A DNA stretch of 64,000 nucleotides from Domibacillus tundrae (GCF_000970675.1 NZ_LAJA01000017.1:1-64000), one strand, 5' to 3'; shown: positions 24,918-33,853, numbered from the stretch's first letter. Program-made: numbers and translations. Notes: a model not told the origin generated them from the sequence alone.

Positions 24918-26531
24918 CGTATTCAGTAAGTGCTTGATGCGCAAAGCGAGACGGATTTGCAGGGAAAAGTCAGGGTCTTTCAGTGAAGTGCCGAGCAGTT
25001 CTTCGCACTTTTCCAGTCTGTAGACGACGGTATTCCGGTGTACAAACAGCCGCTTGGCGGTTTCGGAAATGTGACAATGGCTTTCCATATAAACAAACAG
25101 TGTATCAAGCAGCGATTTCTCTTCTTCTAAATTACCGAGCTTTAGCTGCTGGACAGTATGCTTGTAAAACTGTGTTAAGTCTTTCGCTGGAAGCAGCCGC
25201 AGCAGTTCGCTCACGTCTTTTGTCCGATGGAAGTGGACGGAAGAAGGTCCGCTCGACAGTCGGTTTGTTTTTAACGCATCACGTGCTTCTTTGTAGCCTT
25301 GACGAACGAATAAAAGCGAGGAGCACAGGTGGCTGACGCCAAATGACATTGTCATTTTATGCTCACGGCTCATGCGAGTTTGCAGCTTTTTTAAAAAAGA
25401 AGCAGTAAACGAGTGAGTGTCTTTAACATGATCCGGTACTTTTAAAAGCAGGATCAATGTTTCGCCTTTCGTGAACAAATGGCAAGGTACGTCCATCGTA
25501 TGCAATTCCTTTTCGAAAAAATAATAAATTTCATCCAGCTCTTTTTGGTTCGTGTAATACGACCATTCTTCTTCTGGCGCATCTATCCGCCCGGCGGCGC
25601 AAATGTATTTTTGCTTCAGCGGCAAGTCGAATTCCTTCGCCCGGCTGACAGCTTCTTCCTCGCTTGAAAACGCATCATCTAAAAAGTTTGAGAAGAATTC
25701 ATTGCGTATCCGGCGTGTAAACTGCTTAACGGCATCTTCCTTTAAAAGTTCAAATGAAATGACGTTCAATGCCTGCTCAATGGTTAACAGCTTTACATGC
25801 TCTGTCGGATAAATTGGTCCTTCCAGCAGGAGCAATGCCGCTTTTTTCTCATGCGTATAAACAGGAAACAGCGTGTAGTCTTTTTTTGGGGACAGTGTGC
25901 TAAACGCCGTAAAAGTAGAACTCGGCGATAAAAAGGAACCGTGCTGGGACGCCCATTTTTTAAATGGAGAAAGCACTTCGGCTAATGAATCATCGCCGGC
26001 AATTGGCGAAAAGTAAGCGGTGCATAAAAAGGCACTGTGTCCGGTGAGTTCTGTTAAGTTTGCCAGCAGAACATTTAACCCTTTTCCGCTCATAATGTGG
26101 CCTGAAAACAGTTTATGCGTATCAATAGCGCCCCGTAATTCACTTGTTCGCTTATCGAGAATGATATTGAGCATTTGGTTCACAGTTTCGCCGAGTGACC
26201 AATTTTCGGGGATTTCAACGATTGGAAATCCAAGGTCATCCGCGAGGAGAACAGCTTCTGACGGAAGTTGACCGAAAAAACGTTTCGTTTTAATGAAGAG
26301 CGCCGCGCAGTTTTTTTGTGCCATTTGTCCAATGAGGCGAACAAGCTCGTCTGGCTCATCTTTTACATGATAGCCGGTTGTCACAAGTAAATCATTCGGT
26401 TTTAAATAAGGGAGAATATCGGGGGCATCCATCATTGTAACGTTCGTAATATCGTTTAAAACGCCTCTTTCACCAGCAGCAAGCTTAATGTCGTGAAAAG
26501 GAGGTTGAGCGAGCAGTGTTTTTAATTTCAC
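24915..26531 (-). CDS. pucR: purine catabolism regulator PucR
   Basis: A 538-residue regulator with the N-terminal PucR domain (KLKTLLAQPPFHDIKLAAGE, then IVEIPENWS), a central GGDEF-like degenerate region, and a C-terminal helix-turn-helix of the HTH_30 type (HISETAKRLFVHRNTVVYRL). B. subtilis PucR (531 residues) activates the puc genes when nitrogen is limiting and allantoin-pathway intermediates are present, and autoregulates. The gene is divergent from the uraD-pucM operon, as expected for its local role. CTCC read on the minus strand gives GGAGG 8 nt before the ATG. Confidence 0.9.
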   Translation of the reverse strand: MKLKTLLAQPPFHDIKLAAGERGVLNDITNVTMMDAPDILPYLKPNDLLVTTGYHVKDEPDELVRLIGQMAQKNCAALFIKTKRFFGQLPSEAVLLADDLGFPIVEIPENWSLGETVNQMLNIILDKRTSELRGAIDTHKLFSGHIMSGKGLNVLLANLTELTGHSAFLCTAYFSPIAGDDSLAEVLSPFKKWASQHGSFLSPSSTFTAFSTLSPKKDYTLFPVYTHEKKAALLLLEGPIYPTEHVKLLTIEQALNVISFELLKEDAVKQFTRRIRNEFFSNFLDDAFSSEEEAVSRAKEFDLPLKQKYICAAGRIDAPEEEWSYYTNQKELDEIYYFFEKELHTMDVPCHLFTKGETLILLLKVPDHVKDTHSFTASFLKKLQTRMSREHKMTMSFGVSHLCSSLLFVRQGYKEARDALKTNRLSSGPSSVHFHRTKDVSELLRLLPAKDLTQFYKHTVQQLKLGNLEEEKSLLDTLFVYMESHCHISETAKRLFVHRNTVVYRLEKCEELLGTSLKDPDFSLQIRLALRIKHLLNT

Positions 26532-26717
26532 TAAAATCCCTCCGTAAAATAACTTATGTTATATTATATAACATAAAATGAGTCGGTTTTGTGAAAAAAA
26601 GCAGAAATAAATTAATTTTTTAGTAATTATAACTAATGACAGAGTATGTTTTTCCTTGTAAACTCATATTATGTTACGTGTTATTACACAATAAAGTTAT
26701 AAAAAGGGTGTGGGAAA
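26532..26717. promoter_or_regulatory. divergent pucR / uraD promoter region
   Basis: TTATGTTATA (26554-26563) and TATAACATAA (26567-26576) form a 10-bp palindrome that contains a TATAAT -10 box for pucR on the minus strand. On the plus strand TTGTAA (26656-26661), 17 nt and TGTTAT form a weak promoter for uraD. The weak -35 elements fit dependence on an activator such as PucR. Confidence 0.45.
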
Positions 26718-27239
26718 TTGCTGACGATACAGTCTGTAAATCAAATGAAGAAAGTTTCCTTCGTTCAGCATTTTGGTGGAGTATTTGAGCATTCGCTCTG
26801 GGTGGCAGAACAGGCTGTGCGTGATCGTCCTTTTCATTCGGTAAAGTCTTTGTATGAAAAAATGGCATCGATTGTACAGGAGTCGGCTGTTTCTGATCAG
26901 CTGGCCTTGCTGAGAAACCACCCGAACCTTGGAGCGAAAATAAAGATGACCGATGCATCGGTAAAAGAACAGACCGGTGCGGGATTGACGTCACTTACAA
27001 AAAACGAGTTCGACCAATTTTCGATGCTGAATAAGGCCTATACAAAAAAATTCGCTTTTCCTTTTATTATCGCTGTGCGCGGCAAAACGAAAGAAGACAT
27101 TTATCGTCAGATGGAATTGCGTTTACAAAATGATAAGGATACTGAATTTGACATCGCTTTAAATGAAGTATTCAATATTGCTTATTTTCGAATAACAGAC
27201 ATCGTCACAGAAGAGGAGCCGAGTAAATGCCTGCATTAA
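26718..27239 (+). CDS. uraD: OHCU decarboxylase (PucL N-terminal domain type)
   Basis: A 173-residue enzyme that decarboxylates 2-oxo-4-hydroxy-4-carboxy-5-ureidoimidazoline to S-allantoin in urate breakdown. Family motifs are FEHSLWVAEQA and the catalytic LLRNHPNLGAK. In B. subtilis this domain is fused to uricase in PucL; here it stands alone and no uricase domain follows. The start is TTG 26718 behind AAGGGTG, giving the usual N-terminus (an internal ATG nine codons later would remove conserved residues). The stop overlaps pucM by 13 nt. Confidence 0.88.
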   Translation: MLTIQSVNQMKKVSFVQHFGGVFEHSLWVAEQAVRDRPFHSVKSLYEKMASIVQESAVSDQLALLRNHPNLGAKIKMTDASVKEQTGAGLTSLTKNEFDQFSMLNKAYTKKFAFPFIIAVRGKTKEDIYRQMELRLQNDKDTEFDIALNEVFNIAYFRITDIVTEEEPSKCLH

Positions 27240-27583
27240 CGACGCATATTTTGGATTTAACTCACGGGCAGCCGGCAGCAGGTGTCGCCGTGGAGGTCTA
27301 CTTTTTTGAAAACGAAACGGAAAAGAAAAAAATCGTGCAATCTGTTACAAATCGGGATGGCCGGGTAGATGAACCACTCGTTTCCGCAGACGAATTCCAG
27401 GAAGGCGAATACGAGCTGTTGTATTACATTGGCGATTATTTTCATCAAAAAGAAACCAATATTGTTGATCCGCCTTTTTTAAACCGTGTATCAGTGCGAG
27501 TCAGTCTGTCGGCTGCCGAAGCGCATTATCATATTCCGCTTCTCATCTCGCCATGGGGTTATCAAGTATATAGAGGAAGCTGA
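27227..27583 (+). CDS. pucM: 5-hydroxyisourate hydrolase
   Basis: A 118-residue transthyretin-related protein that hydrolyses 5-hydroxyisourate to OHCU, the step between uricase and OHCU decarboxylase. The N-terminal LTTHILDLTHG, the central residues of PPFLNRVSVRV and the diagnostic C-terminal tetrapeptide YRGS are all present, giving full family length. It overlaps uraD by 13 nt, implying coupled translation. It acts as a cytoplasmic homotetramer. Confidence 0.93.
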   Translation: MPALTTHILDLTHGQPAAGVAVEVYFFENETEKKKIVQSVTNRDGRVDEPLVSADEFQEGEYELLYYIGDYFHQKETNIVDPPFLNRVSVRVSLSAAEAHYHIPLLISPWGYQVYRGS

Positions 27584-27584
27584 C

Positions 27585-27622
27585 AAAAAGGGCAATGATT
27601 TTTTAAATCAGCGCCCTTTTTT
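27585..27622 (+). terminator. terminator after pucM
   Basis: AAAAAGGGC and GCCCTTTTTT flank an inner TGATTT/AAATCA stem; a T-run follows. Confidence 0.75.
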
Positions 27623-27652
27623 CGCACAGTGAATTTGGATGGAGGAATCAAT

Positions 27653-28657
27653 ATGGAAGACATTCATGATTTGTTGGATGCCATTGACTCATCTTCTGTT
27701 GGTGGAGTACTGGCGGCAGTCGTTAAAGTCACGGGATCCGCGTATAAAAAAGAAGGCGCGGCGATGCTGTTTAAAGCGGATGGAACACAAGTCGGCCTGC
27801 TGAGTGCCGGCTGTCTGGAGGAAGATTTATCCGAACGGCTGAGAGAAAGCGATGAGCCGTATAGGGAATTTGTCTATGACATGCGTGATGAAGATCAGCT
27901 GTCGTGGGGAGAAGGATCCGGCTGCAACGGAGTCATCCACGTGTGGACGGAAAAGTTAAGCGAGGCATACGTGGCGCATTTGCTTCAATTGAAAAAAGCG
28001 CTTCGGGCCGGCCGGTCTGTATTAATGTTGAAAAAGGGGGGCGCCCGTTCAGGTTATTTATTCATTCCGGATGAAGGTGAACCGTTTGGGTGCTGGGAAG
28101 GCGGCGTCCCTGATGACTGTCGGGTGATTGAGCGGGGCATGTTTTTCAGCAAAGCGCTGGGCAGTGACGTATACGTACACCGGATTCGTCCGAAGCGGAG
28201 GCTTGTTGTTTTCGGGGCGGGACCGGATGCACGGCCGCTCGTTTCGTTCGCGGCGGGTGCCGGGTTTTCTGTCACTGTTTCCGATTGGCGTCCGGCTTTT
28301 TGTACTGCAGCTCATTTTCCGGCCGCTGAAAAACATGTTATCGGTTTTCCATATGAAGTGATCGACAGGATGGAACTAAAACCAAACGATTGTGTAGTGA
28401 TCATGACGCACAATTTTAAGCGGGATCAAGAGTTAATCCATGTTTTAAAAGATAAAGAACTACTGTATCTCGGTGTGCTCGGTTCTAAAAAAAGAACAGC
28501 CCGCCTGTTCGGATTGGATCCTCTTCCTCAGGGTATTACATCACCCGCCGGGCTGTCCATTCAGGCGCAGGGAGCGGAGGAAATTGCGATCAGTATTGTG
28601 GCCCAGCTTATTGGAGTAAGCCATTCTGTTCCCTTGAAAGAAGCGGCTTGTTTATGA
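27653..28657 (+). CDS. pucA: xanthine dehydrogenase accessory protein (XdhC/CoxI family)
   Basis: A 334-residue maturation factor for the xanthine dehydrogenase molybdenum cofactor. The N-terminal XdhC_CoxI domain shows TGSAYKKEGAAML and LSAGCLEEDL, and a C-terminal Rossmann domain shows LVVFGAGPDARPLVSFA. It corresponds to B. subtilis PucA. The ATG at 27653 follows TGGAGGAATCAAT. It is the first gene of pucABCDE, in which each gene overlaps or nearly abuts the next. Sulfuration or insertion of the cofactor is known for the family. Confidence 0.9.
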   Translation: MEDIHDLLDAIDSSSVGGVLAAVVKVTGSAYKKEGAAMLFKADGTQVGLLSAGCLEEDLSERLRESDEPYREFVYDMRDEDQLSWGEGSGCNGVIHVWTEKLSEAYVAHLLQLKKALRAGRSVLMLKKGGARSGYLFIPDEGEPFGCWEGGVPDDCRVIERGMFFSKALGSDVYVHRIRPKRRLVVFGAGPDARPLVSFAAGAGFSVTVSDWRPAFCTAAHFPAAEKHVIGFPYEVIDRMELKPNDCVVIMTHNFKRDQELIHVLKDKELLYLGVLGSKKRTARLFGLDPLPQGITSPAGLSIQAQGAEEIAISIVAQLIGVSHSVPLKEAACL

Positions 28658-29349
28658 GTGGTCCGGTTATCGGCATCTTGCTTGCGGCCGGCAACAGCCG
28701 CCGGATGGGAACAAATAAACTGGCACTGCCGCTCGGCGACACAACAATTGGCAGTGCATCACTGAAGTCGGCGCTCTCATCAACGCTCGACCATGTCATT
28801 ATTGTTCAGAAAAAAGAAGACGAAGCTCGATGGATTCACCCCGCTTTTTTCAAAAAAGAAAACTGGTCACAAGCAGCGTGCGAAGACGCGTTTCGTGGAC
28901 AGGCGCATTCACTGGCTGCCGGCTTAAAAGCGGCAGAAGAAATGGGTGCACAGGCAGCTGTCATTCTGCTGGCAGATCAGCCGTTTGCGGGTTCCCGATT
29001 GATTGATCAGGTGATAGATACTTATAAAGAAAAGGGTGCGTCATTTGTGGCATCGCGTTTTGACGGAACGCCCCGTCCGCCTGTTCTTTTTTCGAGCCGT
29101 CTTTTCCCGGTGCTGCAAGGGCTGCAGGGGGATCGGGGAGCAGGAAGTTTGCTGAAGCAGCCGTCTTTTGCACACAAAGGCATGATGATAGATGTTGAAA
29201 TGGCACGTCCTTTTTTTGATATTGATACAAAGCATGATTACGAACAAGTAGTGAGGAGGGGATGGGATGGATGTGTCAATGCCGGTGCCGACGTCCGTCT
29301 GGCAGCCCGGGAGTTTGGAAGAAGCCTGGTCGTTAAAGAAAGAACTTGA
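28654..29349 (+). CDS. pucB: molybdenum cofactor nucleotidyltransferase (MobA-like)
   Basis: A 231-residue NTP transferase with the signature GILLAAGNSRRMGTNKL and LADQPF. It probably adds CMP or GMP to molybdopterin to make the dinucleotide cofactor for the xanthine dehydrogenase, as inferred for PucB/MocA-type proteins. The ATG overlaps the pucA stop in ATGA with no strong Shine-Dalgarno, so translation is probably coupled. The 3' end overlaps pucC by 83 nt, longer than usual, and the C-terminal tail after DIDTKHDYEQVV looks non-conserved. Confidence 0.85.
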   Translation: MSGPVIGILLAAGNSRRMGTNKLALPLGDTTIGSASLKSALSSTLDHVIIVQKKEDEARWIHPAFFKKENWSQAACEDAFRGQAHSLAAGLKAAEEMGAQAAVILLADQPFAGSRLIDQVIDTYKEKGASFVASRFDGTPRPPVLFSSRLFPVLQGLQGDRGAGSLLKQPSFAHKGMMIDVEMARPFFDIDTKHDYEQVVRRGWDGCVNAGADVRLAAREFGRSLVVKERT

Positions 29350-30121
29350 TGGCGTGTCCCAGTTTATCGCTGGCGGAACGCTCATGCAAATGCAGCGGGA
29401 ACAAGGGGTTGTGTTTCCCCCTCATTTAATCAGTCTGGAACAACTCCGTGAACTGGCGGATATTGAAGAAACGGTAGATGGATCGATTCGAATTGGGGCA
29501 CTGACCGATCTGGAAACGTGCCGGACGCATCTGCTGGTGAAAAAAATGTGTCCGTCCTTATCGGAAGCGATCGGCACAATTGCATCACCAGCTGTGCGAA
29601 ATCGAGGCACGATTGGCGGCAATATCCTGTATGGAATCGGTGATGCCATCCCGATTTTGCTGGCGATGGACGCGCGGCTTTCCTGGTTTTGCGAAAATGG
29701 CATTCGGTCTGAATGGCTGTCTGATTATGTGAACAGACAGGAGAGCCTGGAAGAAGGAGCAATTTTGACCGACATTACGATCCCTTCTCTGGTAAAGGGG
29801 CATTGCTTTTTTCGCAAAATCGGCCGCAGAGAAACGTTTATTCCATCGATTGTCACTGTCGCAATGTATATGGAGATGGCGGACCAAAACGTGATCAGGT
29901 CGATCCGGATTGTGGCGGGCGGCGGGGTGAACACGCCGCGGCGTTTAAGGGGATGTGAAGAAATGCTGGTCGGAAAACAGCTGACGGATGATTTGTTGTC
30001 GGCGCTTTCTATCAAAATAAAAGAAGAGTCGGCATTGATTGGCGATGTGTTTGCGTCAGCGAATTACCGCCGGACAGTGGCCGCGAATCTACTTTTAACG
30101 GAACTGCAATCTGTCCGGTAA
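29267..30121 (+). CDS. pucC: xanthine dehydrogenase FAD-binding subunit
   Basis: A 284-residue FAD subunit of the molybdenum hydroxylase. The FAD-binding motifs FIAGGTLM (AGGTDL-like) and SPAVRNRGTIGGNI are clear, followed by the CO dehydrogenase flavoprotein C-terminal domain. It carries electrons between the iron-sulfur subunit and NAD or another acceptor. GAGGAGGGG lies 6 nt before the ATG. It overlaps the end of pucB. Confidence 0.92.
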   Translation: MDVSMPVPTSVWQPGSLEEAWSLKKELDGVSQFIAGGTLMQMQREQGVVFPPHLISLEQLRELADIEETVDGSIRIGALTDLETCRTHLLVKKMCPSLSEAIGTIASPAVRNRGTIGGNILYGIGDAIPILLAMDARLSWFCENGIRSEWLSDYVNRQESLEEGAILTDITIPSLVKGHCFFRKIGRRETFIPSIVTVAMYMEMADQNVIRSIRIVAGGGVNTPRRLRGCEEMLVGKQLTDDLLSALSIKIKEESALIGDVFASANYRRTVAANLLLTELQSVR

Positions 30122-30143
30122 AACCGGAGAAGGGAGCATAGTA

Positions 30144-32399
30144 ATGGCAAAAAAAATCCGGCCGGACGGCAAAGAGAAAGTGACGGGGCGGCTGAAGTAT
30201 TTAACTGATCTTGCCTTTTCGAATATGCTGTACGGCAAAATTTTAAGAAGTCCTTATCCTCATGCCCGTATTCTTTCAATTTCTACAGATAAAGCGAGAC
30301 AGCTCCCTGGCGTACAGGCGGTTATTACCCATAAAGATGTGCCCGGCTTAAACGGTTTTGGCATCGTGACACCAGATCAGCCAGTGTTGTGCAAAGATAT
30401 CGTACGCTATGTCGGAGATGCGGTGGCAGCTGTCGCGGCGGATTCTGTTGAGACTGCCACACGGGCGCTTGAGCTGATTCATGTTCAATATGCACCACTT
30501 CCTGTTCTGGACAGTCCAGAAAAAGCATTGGAAGAAGGGGCACCGCTTCTTCATCCGAACGGCAATGTTCTTCACCGTGCCGGTTTTCAAAAAGGGGACA
30601 TCGAATCAGAATTTGCAAAATGTGCGGCAATTGTAGAAGAAACCTATCATGTGCCACGCCAGCTGCATGCGTATATGGAAACGGAAGGCGGAGTGATTGT
30701 GCCGGAAAAAGACGGCAGTCTTACTGTTTACGTCGGCACGCAGCACGGCTTTAAAGACCGGTTTCAGCTTGCCAGAATTTTAGGGATGCCTGAAGAACAT
30801 ATTCGCGTCGTATCAAGTCCGATGGGCGGCTCATTCGGTGGGAAAGACGAACTGAACATCCAGCCATACGGCGCGTTGCTCGCGCTTTCGACAGGAAAAC
30901 CGGTGAAAATCCATCAAACGAGACAGGAATCGATACGCTCAAGCATTAAACGTCATCCGATGAAGATTACGATGAAAACCGGCATCGATCAAGATGGCAG
31001 GCTACGCGCTCATCAAACAACGATTGTGGCTGATACCGGTGCCTATGCAACACTTGGACCGGCCATTTTGGATTTCGCGGTCGAGCACACATCCGGTCCA
31101 TACATGATTCCGGCAGTAGATACAAAGGGTATTTCTGTTTTTACAAATAACGGCGTTTCCGGGGAATTCCGTGGATTTGGAGGCAATCAAGTTACATTTG
31201 CCCTTGAAGGACAAATCGATCGGCTGGCCGCTGCAATTGGAATGGATAGTGTGGAGATGAGACGTCTTAACATTCGAAGGGAACATGATCTTGGACCGCT
31301 CGGCCAGCAGATTGCCGAAACAAACGGTGCTTTAGACGTGCTTCAATCAGCAGCTGCTGTATATGCCGAGAAAAAACCGTCATCACAAAATCAGGATCGA
31401 TGGAAGCGGACCGGCACTGGCATGGCGATCACGATGCATGGCGGCGGGCTCGGATTCGGCCGGATGGACCCTGCCGGCGGGCGGTTGTCGCTGAAAGAAG
31501 ACGGAAAAATTGAAATTTCATTTGGATTTGAAGAAGCAGGACAGGGCATTCTTGCCGTCATTGAAACGATTACGACAGAGCAGCTTGGATGCGCAAAAGA
31601 AGACATTTCAATTATGATCGGCGATACATCGCTTGTGCCATCATCCGGGTCAACAACTGCATCACGTGGAACGAGTATGGTCTGGCATTCACTGCAGCGA
31701 TTGAAAAAGCCATTTTTGCAGAAACTGCTGACTCGGGCGGCGCGGAAAACCGGAACGAAAGAAGGGCAGCTTTCAATCGGTCCAGGTGGTATTTGGGAAA
31801 ACGGTGAATGCAGGCTGTCATTCCGAGAGCTTGCGTCTGAGCAGGCGCCGATTGTTATCTCGACTCAGTTTGATTTTCCGGTTTCGCCGGACCCGATAGA
31901 TTCCGCTCATTTTTTATACACGTACAGTGGTGTTGTTGCGCAGGTGGAGGTGGATCTGTTAACAGGCAGGATAAATGTGACGGAACTGCATCAATCGCTC
32001 TCTGCCGGTCCAGTTGTAAATGAAATGGGCTATCTAGGACAAATCGAGGGTGGCGGTGTTATGGCGCTCGGTTATACGCTGATGGAAGATGTGATAATGG
32101 CAGATGGTCATTACGTGACAGAAAACCTGGATTCCTATTTAATTCCGGGGATTAAGGATGTGCCCTTTAACTTACAGGTGAAGGCGGTCGAATCGCTGCC
32201 GGCAGAAGATGATTATGGTCCGCGTGGTGTCGGTGAAATTGGTACCATAGCTGTAGCGCCGGCGATCGCCAATGCCATTTATGATGCGGTCGGATTGCGG
32301 GTCAGCCAGCTGCCGGTCAAGCCGGAGACCGTGTTGAAGTCAACGGAAGAAAGGGGTGTCCTGCATGGAAGCCAATCATCAAACAGCGGGGGGAACTGA
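30144..32399 (+). CDS. pucD: xanthine dehydrogenase molybdenum-binding subunit
   Basis: The 751-residue catalytic subunit oxidises hypoxanthine and xanthine to urate. It has the aldehyde oxidase/xanthine dehydrogenase a/b hammerhead domain (GRLKYLTDLAFSNMLYGKIL) and molybdopterin-binding segments MGGSFGGKDE and SGEFRGFGGNQ. The catalytic glutamate lies in GPRGVGEIGT. Full length for the family. GAAGGGAGC precedes the ATG. The three-subunit arrangement PucC-PucD-PucE follows B. subtilis. Confidence 0.95.
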   Translation: MAKKIRPDGKEKVTGRLKYLTDLAFSNMLYGKILRSPYPHARILSISTDKARQLPGVQAVITHKDVPGLNGFGIVTPDQPVLCKDIVRYVGDAVAAVAADSVETATRALELIHVQYAPLPVLDSPEKALEEGAPLLHPNGNVLHRAGFQKGDIESEFAKCAAIVEETYHVPRQLHAYMETEGGVIVPEKDGSLTVYVGTQHGFKDRFQLARILGMPEEHIRVVSSPMGGSFGGKDELNIQPYGALLALSTGKPVKIHQTRQESIRSSIKRHPMKITMKTGIDQDGRLRAHQTTIVADTGAYATLGPAILDFAVEHTSGPYMIPAVDTKGISVFTNNGVSGEFRGFGGNQVTFALEGQIDRLAAAIGMDSVEMRRLNIRREHDLGPLGQQIAETNGALDVLQSAAAVYAEKKPSSQNQDRWKRTGTGMAITMHGGGLGFGRMDPAGGRLSLKEDGKIEISFGFEEAGQGILAVIETITTEQLGCAKEDISIMIGDTSLVPSSGSTTASRGTSMVWHSLQRLKKPFLQKLLTRAARKTGTKEGQLSIGPGGIWENGECRLSFRELASEQAPIVISTQFDFPVSPDPIDSAHFLYTYSGVVAQVEVDLLTGRINVTELHQSLSAGPVVNEMGYLGQIEGGGVMALGYTLMEDVIMADGHYVTENLDSYLIPGIKDVPFNLQVKAVESLPAEDDYGPRGVGEIGTIAVAPAIANAIYDAVGLRVSQLPVKPETVLKSTEERGVLHGSQSSNSGGN

Positions 32400-32859
32400 G
32401 ACGGTATCGGTTTCTTTTTTATTAAATGGTGAGCACATTCAACTGAACGTCTCACCCGTTATGAGAGCGGTTGACTTGATCCGCGGCGAGCTCGATCAAA
32501 CCGGAACAAAAATTTCATGCGGCATTGGTCGCTGTGGAGCCTGTTCAATCTTAGTGAATGGGAAATTAGCGGTTTCATGCCTGCTTTTGGCTTACCAGCT
32601 TGAAGGAGCCTCTGTGATAACAATCGAAGGGCTCTCAGATCAAGACGAGGTGCATCCTATTCAAAAGGCATTTCTTGAGGAGGGGGGCTTTCAATGCGGC
32701 TACTGCACACCGGGGATGGTCATGGCGGCAAAGTGTTTACTTGACTCGAATCCTGAACCCGATCGACAGGCTATTCAAGAAGCTCTCTCAGGCAACCTTT
32801 GCCGCTGTACCGGGTATGGCGGTATCATCCGATCCGTGCAGTGTGCCAGTTCAAAATAA
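32365..32859 (+). CDS. pucE: xanthine dehydrogenase 2Fe-2S subunit
   Basis: A 164-residue electron-transfer subunit with two [2Fe-2S] clusters. The plant-ferredoxin-type cysteines are in SCGIGRCGACS and later VSC; the second, helical domain has QCGYCTPGM and NLCRCTGY. The ATG at 32365 is preferred because AAGGGG lies 9 nt upstream; a GTG at 32356 is an alternative. It overlaps the end of pucD by 35 nt and closes the pucABCDE operon at a terminator. Confidence 0.93.
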   Translation: MEANHQTAGGTETVSVSFLLNGEHIQLNVSPVMRAVDLIRGELDQTGTKISCGIGRCGACSILVNGKLAVSCLLLAYQLEGASVITIEGLSDQDEVHPIQKAFLEEGGFQCGYCTPGMVMAAKCLLDSNPEPDRQAIQEALSGNLCRCTGYGGIIRSVQCASSK

Positions 32860-32882
32860 AACGTTGTCAGATAATCTAACGA

Positions 32883-32918
32883 AAAAAGACTTAATCTTAT
32901 AAGGATTAAGTCTTTTTT
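32883..32918 (+). terminator. terminator of pucABCDE
   Basis: AAAAGACTTAATC and GATTAAGTCTTTT form a perfect stem around TTATAAG with a T-run. Confidence 0.88.
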
Positions 32919-32924
32919 CTCTTT

Positions 32925-32957
32925 TATCACTAATAATCTAAACAATTTTTAGTGATA
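32925..32957. promoter_or_regulatory. 9-bp inverted repeat before the ABC importer
   Basis: TATCACTAA (32925-32933) and TTAGTGATA (32949-32957) are a perfect inverted repeat, about 105 nt before the ABC operon. A second smaller one, CTACTA/TAGTAG, lies near 32983-33000. Either could be an operator; the protein is unknown. Confidence 0.4.
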
Positions 32958-33061
32958 ATGCATATTGAGGTTCAGCTTTATCCCTACTATGATGTTAGTA
33001 GATATCACATAGACGAAGAATGTCGTTCTGAAGGAAGAATTAGTCGGGAGGAGAGATCGAC

Positions 33062-33853
33062 GTGACAATAGAACAAAAGCAGGCAGTTTATTTTCAAAAT
33101 GTCAGCAAAATGTATAACACAGGCACGATTGCTCTTAATCATTTTGATTTTCCAGTTGAGGAAGGAGAGTTTATCAGCTTTCTCGGACCGTCCGGCTGCG
33201 GCAAATCCACTGCGCTGCGAATGGTGGCCGGGCTCGGATCGCCAACGACAGGAGACGTAACTGTTTTCGGGAACACACCAGAAGACCTTATTAAAAATAC
33301 AAATGACATTGCATTTGTTTTCCAGGATGCAAACCTGCTTCCGTGGCGCAGTGTACTCGATAATGTCCTATTGCCGCTCGAACTTCGGGGAGGTAATAAA
33401 AAAGAAAAAAAAGAAGCCGCGGTGAAGGTGCTTGAAATGGTCGGATTAAAAGACCATTTGAAATCATATCCGAGACAGCTGTCCGGCGGAATGAGAATGC
33501 GCGTGTCCATTGCACGGGCACTGGCGGCTAAGCCGAAGCTTCTGCTTATGGATGAACCGTTTGCGGCACTGGATGAAATTACCCGGCAGACACTTCAAAT
33601 GGAGCTGCTCGACATATGGGAAAAAGAAAAAATGACTGTTCTATTCGTTACCCATAACGTGTATGAAGCCGTCTTTTTATCTTCTAAAATTGCTGTTATG
33701 TCCGCACGGCCGGGAAGACTGTCATCCGTTATTGATGTGAACCTTCCCTATCCACGTGAACCGGGTATGAGAACAGATCCGGCTTTTTCAAAATATGTCG
33801 GCATTGCATCAGCCAGCCTTGAAAATCATGAACAGCGGAAGGAGACTGTATAA
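33062..33853 (+). CDS. ABC importer ATPase (SsuB/TauB-like)
   Basis: A 263-residue ATPase with Walker A GPSGCGKST, Q-loop VFQDANLLPW, signature LSGGMRMRVS, Walker B LLLMDEPFAALD and H-loop VTHNVYEA. The family energises uptake of nitrate, sulfonates, taurine or pyrimidine precursors with NMT1-type binding proteins. Translation starts at GTG 33062 after GGAGGAG. The permease follows without a gap and then the binding protein. Placement between xanthine dehydrogenase and allantoate genes suggests import of a purine or ureide; this is inference. Confidence 0.85.
   Translation: MTIEQKQAVYFQNVSKMYNTGTIALNHFDFPVEEGEFISFLGPSGCGKSTALRMVAGLGSPTTGDVTVFGNTPEDLIKNTNDIAFVFQDANLLPWRSVLDNVLLPLELRGGNKKEKKEAAVKVLEMVGLKDHLKSYPRQLSGGMRMRVSIARALAAKPKLLLMDEPFAALDEITRQTLQMELLDIWEKEKMTVLFVTHNVYEAVFLSSKIAVMSARPGRLSSVIDVNLPYPREPGMRTDPAFSKYVGIASASLENHEQRKETV

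Noticed and set aside
26650-26663. PucR-box-like text TTTCCTTGTAAA before uraD
   Set aside because: Only the first eight of thirteen positions of WWWCNTTGGTTAA agree.
30325-31821. Minus-strand and shifted frames inside pucD
   Set aside because: Shadows of a strongly coding gene; no independent signals.
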